DNA of 38,298 nucleotides. Source: Collodictyon triciliatum. Lineage: Eukaryota; CRuMs. The stretch lies in NCBI GenBank assembly GCA_043381765.1, contig JBHJMP010000434.1:1-38298 (forward strand), given 5' to 3'. Positions 34,117 to 38,298 of this stretch are shown one piece after another. The position numbers and the translations under genes were made by a program. The notes beneath the pieces were generated by a model, which saw only the letters and a program-made list of their open reading frames with translations, was not told the origin of the DNA and made no database searches. Positions within the stretch are counted from its first letter, which is position 1; the number at the start of each line of letters is the position of its first letter.

Positions 34117-37100
34117 TCACGGGAGAAAGAATCGAGAGCGCTGACGGCCATTGATGGAGACTTTTGTTGGCTGTGTTCTATGCTGGTTGCTTTTTGATGA
34201 AGATATAGTTGCAATGTTTTCGGGCAAATCTTGAATCTGACTGGACTTGCTGGACCTGCTGGACCGCCGGTAATCCGCGCTACTGCTAGGATTAATGTAT
34301 TGGTAAGTGGGTTAAATCACATGAAACAAACACCAATCAGCATAACCATTTTTTATACTATATGCTTCTTATCCTCCAGCCTATAAAAGTCACCGTTTTT
34401 TGGGGGGAGACCTACTATATGTTTACCTAGTTTGTGAAAAGGGACTGGGTAAGCGCAGCGGCTTCTCTGAATCCTTGTTTTTTGATGAAGTGTGAATCTC
34501 CGGTGTTGATGGATACCGCGGCTTTGGAAGTGACACTATCAAAGGGACTGCCGGACGAATGAATTGAGCCTGGTGAGAGGGAAATAGAACCTTGCGAGTA
34601 TCACTCTCAGCTGACAAACGTGAAGCTGCCGGACTTGATGTGGCAAATGTCTTTGATGAATGTGGGCTGTGTTGCGCACTCTGACGCGAGTCACCTTCTG
34701 TCGGATTTTTTGCATAAAGTGCTCTTTGATTCTGTGATTGCGTATGCATTTGAGTATTCGAATGGGGGCGCTGGGGAGAGTGTAAGTGAGATGTGTTTGT
34801 GTCATCATTATTTGATTCGACCATTAGGCTCGGGTGACTCGAGTGGAATCTCGGTGAATCGCGAGTTACATGTGAGTAAAAAGAGGCTGATGAAAACGAG
34901 CTTTGTCGAGAATGGCTTATTGGCCGTATCTGATCTTTCAGTAAAAATCCTCTGGTTTGTGCATCGCGACCGACACCTTCATATTCCACTGCTTCGTCGC
35001 TAATTTTTTTCGTTTCGTGGGACGCAGCCTCATCTTGGTGTTCTGAGGAGACAATAAATTTATCCCCATCTAGAACCAGGATTTGTTGGATATTTGAACC
35101 ACTCATTTGAGTGCCTCCTTCGTTAAATGATTCGTCATTTTCACTTCCATCTTCACGTCTATATCCATCTTCACCGTCGAACTCACCAGACTCTCCATCT
35201 ACTTCATCTTCAAACTCTTGCTCATCTTCAAGCCCTTCTTCGTAGTATTCGTCACTGTCATCGCCATATTCTTCTTCAAATTCTTCTGAATTTGATCTCG
35301 TCTGTGGTCGTGACGCGATTCTCAAAAGAGGAACAGAAAGAGGACCGGGAAGTGGAGCAAGGGGACCATCAGCTTCGGGCTCATCTCCAAAAAGTGACCA
35401 TTCTTCGTCGCTCAGGGTAGGCTCTTGATATTTCTTGAGCTGGGCCTCAACTCTCTTTTCAGGGGACTTTGTTTGTGACCGACGTTTGTGGTACCGTAAT
35501 GCAATTCTTTTCCATTTATTGCGCTCCTGCTTCTCTTGGTCTCGTTTCTTTTCAGACGAAGCGAGTTGGAGCCGCAAGCTCTATGTTGATAAAAGTTGAA
35601 GAATTTAAATAAATGATGAGAGGTTACATTCAGGTACCAGGCCATTATGTAACCTTGAATAGTCATAGCGGGATAAGCATTACAATTTACATAAAATGTT
35701 GTTGAGATACATGAGTTAAATGCTATTACTTCCTTCTTTTTCTCTTTTCTTTCTTTTTTATTTATAAATTGAAAAAAAATTACTTACTTTTGCTTGCTGT
35801 TCTAATTGTTGATATAGCACATTTAATTCGGATAGCCCACGGTCTCTCATCTCCCTCTCAATTAACTGTACTCTATCCAAAACATATTAGCATGCTTACA
35901 AGAAGTAGGATGAATCTTTATTTTCGAATGCTGATAGGAAAATAAAATGGTCTTCCTTACAAAAAATAAAGTGGACAAAATGAATATCAACCCAATATGA
36001 GGTAAAGTGTTTACAATAAAAATGTCGTATATCATGAAAAGATATCATTTTTATGATCATATTACCGTCGTTGCTTTGCAGCTGTCGAGTATGTATTTAG
36101 TTCGTTTACAACAAGGTCTCTGTCGATTTTCTTGAAATGATATTCATTAGAGAGGCCTTCGAAGGAGGCATGGGCAAGGCGAAAAGAGAAGAAAAAACTC
36201 ACTTATGAATTTGTAAAATAAAATGCGTAGTGGAAAAATGAGAGAATTTTACTAATTTGTTGGATTCCAACTGCAGATTCCGCTGTTTCACTAATAGTGT
36301 TTTGATTTGGCGTTCTTGTTCAATCAGTCGTTGCTTGAGAATGTGATTTTCTGTGACTGCTGTGCTGACTTCATCTTCTACATCCTGGAGAACTTTGCTT
36401 TTGATTTCGTGCTTCGCTTGCCCGAGTGTCTTTCGGAAGACCTTACCATCCAAAAAAAAATAATTTGATTTTGCACATTATCTTCAAAATGACCTCTTTA
36501 AAGTGAACCAAACTATGAAAAAATTTCAATGAAGAGATTTTGTTAAAGACAAAGTCAGTAAACCATATATATTAACATATTTCAGTCAATGAACAACAAA
36601 GCCCCAACTAAAAAGAAAACTATCGTAATTACCCTGGATAATTCAATTTGTTCCTGAAGATTTTTGTTCATCACTTGGCTGAGATGGACTCTGTGCTTTT
36701 CCAAAATATCAATTCGCTGATTCTTCAAACTGAATAGCTTATCTGATAATTGGTTTGCTTCTTCGTCAGCTTTTTTCTGTTACAATAGAATGATTTAGAC
36801 GATTGTTAATCTTGGAAGTATTGGAGAAAAAAAGTAAGATTAGTTCATTTGTGAATCACTTGGTAATAATCGATTTCGTCATGAAGAAGCTCGCTCTCGA
36901 GTTTTAAGTTTCGTATCTATATAAAAAAAAACCCACGAATAATCTGTTAGAATAGTTAATAGCGTTATATGAAAAAAAAAGTAGAAATAAAAGCGCCAAC
37001 AGAATGTGCTTCATCATCACCATCGAATTGCGTCATTATTTTAAAAAAAATTATCAAATAGGAGCGAAAAACGATAGTAATCACAAAATGAGAGAAATAT

Positions 37101-37997
37101 AGCAATCTTGATTTAAGAGACTATATCGTACCTTATTGGCCTGCTCAGCTTTCCTAAGCAGAGACTTGAAGTCGGTTGTATTTGTCAGACGCTCTTGTCC
37201 ATCGAAGGAGCGGATGTTCTCTTCCAAGAGCCTACCAATAAGCATGTCTTGTCTCCTCAGTTGGCTGCGTATGCGCTCCTCCTCAGTCTGATTTGTAACC
37301 GATTATGTGTTTCAGGTTGCGAAATATGAGTACTAACAACATCAAACAATATAGTTTGACTTTTTCGTAATGTTTATATAAAGACGTATATATATAATTA
37401 AATAAATAAATAAATATGTGGGAACAATGAGAAGAATCGGAAGAAAATTACAAACAGGAAAATACATCAGCGAGTCTTTACCAATAGCCGAGCTTTTTCT
37501 TGTTTGTGACTATTATTATATTTCTTCAAGAAAATAAAAATAAAAAAATAACCTTTCCCGAGGCCAAAACAAGTTTGTCGCCCAGGCTGCTCATTCTTGC
37601 CTGCATTCCTCTGTGCTGCTCGATCGTTCTTTTGCTCCTGACTATCTGTCATTTTTGAGTAGAAGTGAGGATGTCTCTGCAGACTCACAAACTGTGAAGC
37701 TTCTTCCAGTCCAACCGGCCTGTGCTGCGCTTAACAAAAGGATGCTTGCTTGCTGACCAGCCCTCCAGGCGATCGACAAAGGCCTTGTCCTATATATTCC
37801 ACATTTATGAAATTATATGCGGAAATTATAAAAATTACTTAAATTGACAATCATGTTAGCTAAAAACAAGTAAACCCGAATGTAAGATTTTCGGTTATGA
37901 TTTTCATAAAATATGTAGGAAAAGAAGCTGGGTATATTCTTTGACTGCCAGTTAGGGACGTATATTACAGAAAAACACATGGTCACGAGAACTTACA
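34117..37997 (-). CDS. large coiled-coil protein with acidic and serine-rich C-terminus, at least 10 exons; 5' end uncertain
   Basis: Phase-matched exons (minus): 37287-37132 (EEERIRSQLRRQDMLIGRLL), 36916-36860 (KLESELLHDEIDYYQ), 36776-36633 (KADEEANQLSDKLFSLKNQ), 36441-36253 (KHEIKSKVLQDVEDEVS), 36130-36066 (RDLVVNELNTYSTAAKQR), 35872-35788 (LIEREMRDRGLSELNVLYQQ), 35580-34427 and 34285-34117; together 2019 nt. Upstream exons that probably belong are 37600-37553 (ARMSSLGDKLVLASGK), 37789-about 37697 (DKAFVDRLEGWSASKHPFVK) and one ending at 37997 (NLPYWDVYF). The central half is continuous heptad-like coiled coil. The large exon then passes from basic (KWKRIALRYHKRR) through an acidic block (EEFEEEYGDDSDEYYEEGLE) to a Ser/His/Gln-rich disordered region. 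The last exon is Ser/Arg-rich. I do not recognise the family; cytoskeletal or ciliary scaffolds have this look, but that is a guess. Confidence 0.7.
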
Positions 37998-38204
37998 AAG
38001 TATACATCCCAGTAAGGAAGGTTTGAACCTGCCAACGAACGGCAAACGCGCAGCAGAGCACCGCGTCCTCGTTTTTCCTCGGCCTTGCGCCTTGATTCTC
38101 GAGTCTCGTCTCACAAACCAGCGCCCAGACGCATGAGAACTGCGCTTTGCGGCCGTCGTGAAATGGTCCATGGCAAAAAGCAAATCTTCGCAGAGTGTGA
38201 TTCT

Positions 38205-38208
<4 letters not shown>
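37998..38208 (-). other. probable 5' exon region of the coiled-coil gene
   Basis: On the minus strand the frame joined to the donor at 37997 stays open back to about 38115 (RGRGALLRVCRSLAGSNLPYWDVYF end). In another frame an ATG at 38171 opens MDHFTTAAKRSSHASG. Either could hold the true start; the upstream edge is a simple repeat. Confidence 0.3.

Positions 38209-38298
<90 letters not shown>
38209..38298. repeat. (AG)n microsatellite at the window end
   Basis: About 90 bases of pure AG repeat run to the last base of the window, so its full length is not seen. A contig end may be caused by it. Confidence 0.95.

Overview
The window is nuclear DNA of an intron-rich, AT-rich unicellular eukaryote. 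Evidence for this: GT-AG introns of roughly 50-300 nt whose phases match across every reconstructed gene, abundant trinucleotide and other microsatellites, two runs of N (666 and 100 bases), and eukaryote-only families (XPC/Rad4, DPH5, SMIM8, NEK, AGC and TKL kinases, a UBR box). The mix of kinases and the (TAA)n load would suit a rhizarian or foraminiferan-type protist, but the sequence alone does not prove this. The standard genetic code fits every gene. Most genes are split into short exons, so I rebuilt them by joining exons at splice sites and checking that the phase and total length stay in frame.

Layout. 1-1.4 kb: AT-rich DNA, then a frameshifted C-terminal piece of a non-LTR retrotransposon reverse transcriptase. 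1.9-7.5 kb (minus): an XPC/Rad4 DNA-damage-recognition gene in about 18 exons, interrupted by an assembly gap inside a (TAA)n intron. 8.1-10.0 kb (minus): a complete six-exon DPH5 (diphthine synthase). 10.6-14.5 kb (plus): a 564-residue AGC kinase in 15 exons, with an N-terminal membrane segment and a C2 domain. 14.8-18.8 kb (minus): a 73-codon unknown reading frame, unassigned exons, and a NEK-family kinase. 19.5-20.2 kb (minus): a 56-residue SMIM8-like membrane protein in three exons, the first only 23 nt. 20.60-20.78 kb: a small polyadenylated retrocopy flanked by a perfect 18-bp duplication. 21.1-24.3 kb (plus): an 11-exon gene for a RING and UBR-box protein, probably an E3 ubiquitin ligase. 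24.6-26.6 kb (minus) and 28.0-30.3 kb (plus): two divergently arranged paralogues with leucine-rich repeats, a TKL-like kinase domain and a C-terminal SAM-like domain; one is extremely GC-rich, the other carries an N-myristoylation motif. 30.9-33.5 kb (plus): a coiled-coil/NHL beta-propeller protein. 34.1-38.0 kb (minus): a long coiled-coil protein with an acidic, serine-rich tail. The window ends in an (AG)n tract.

There is no operon logic. Neighbours are unrelated housekeeping and signalling genes, apart from the duplicated LRR-kinase pair sharing a 1.47-kb divergent intergenic region. The most unusual items are the RING-UBR combination, the membrane/C2/AGC kinase, the compositionally split LRR-kinase-SAM pair, and the retrocopy with intact insertion hallmarks.
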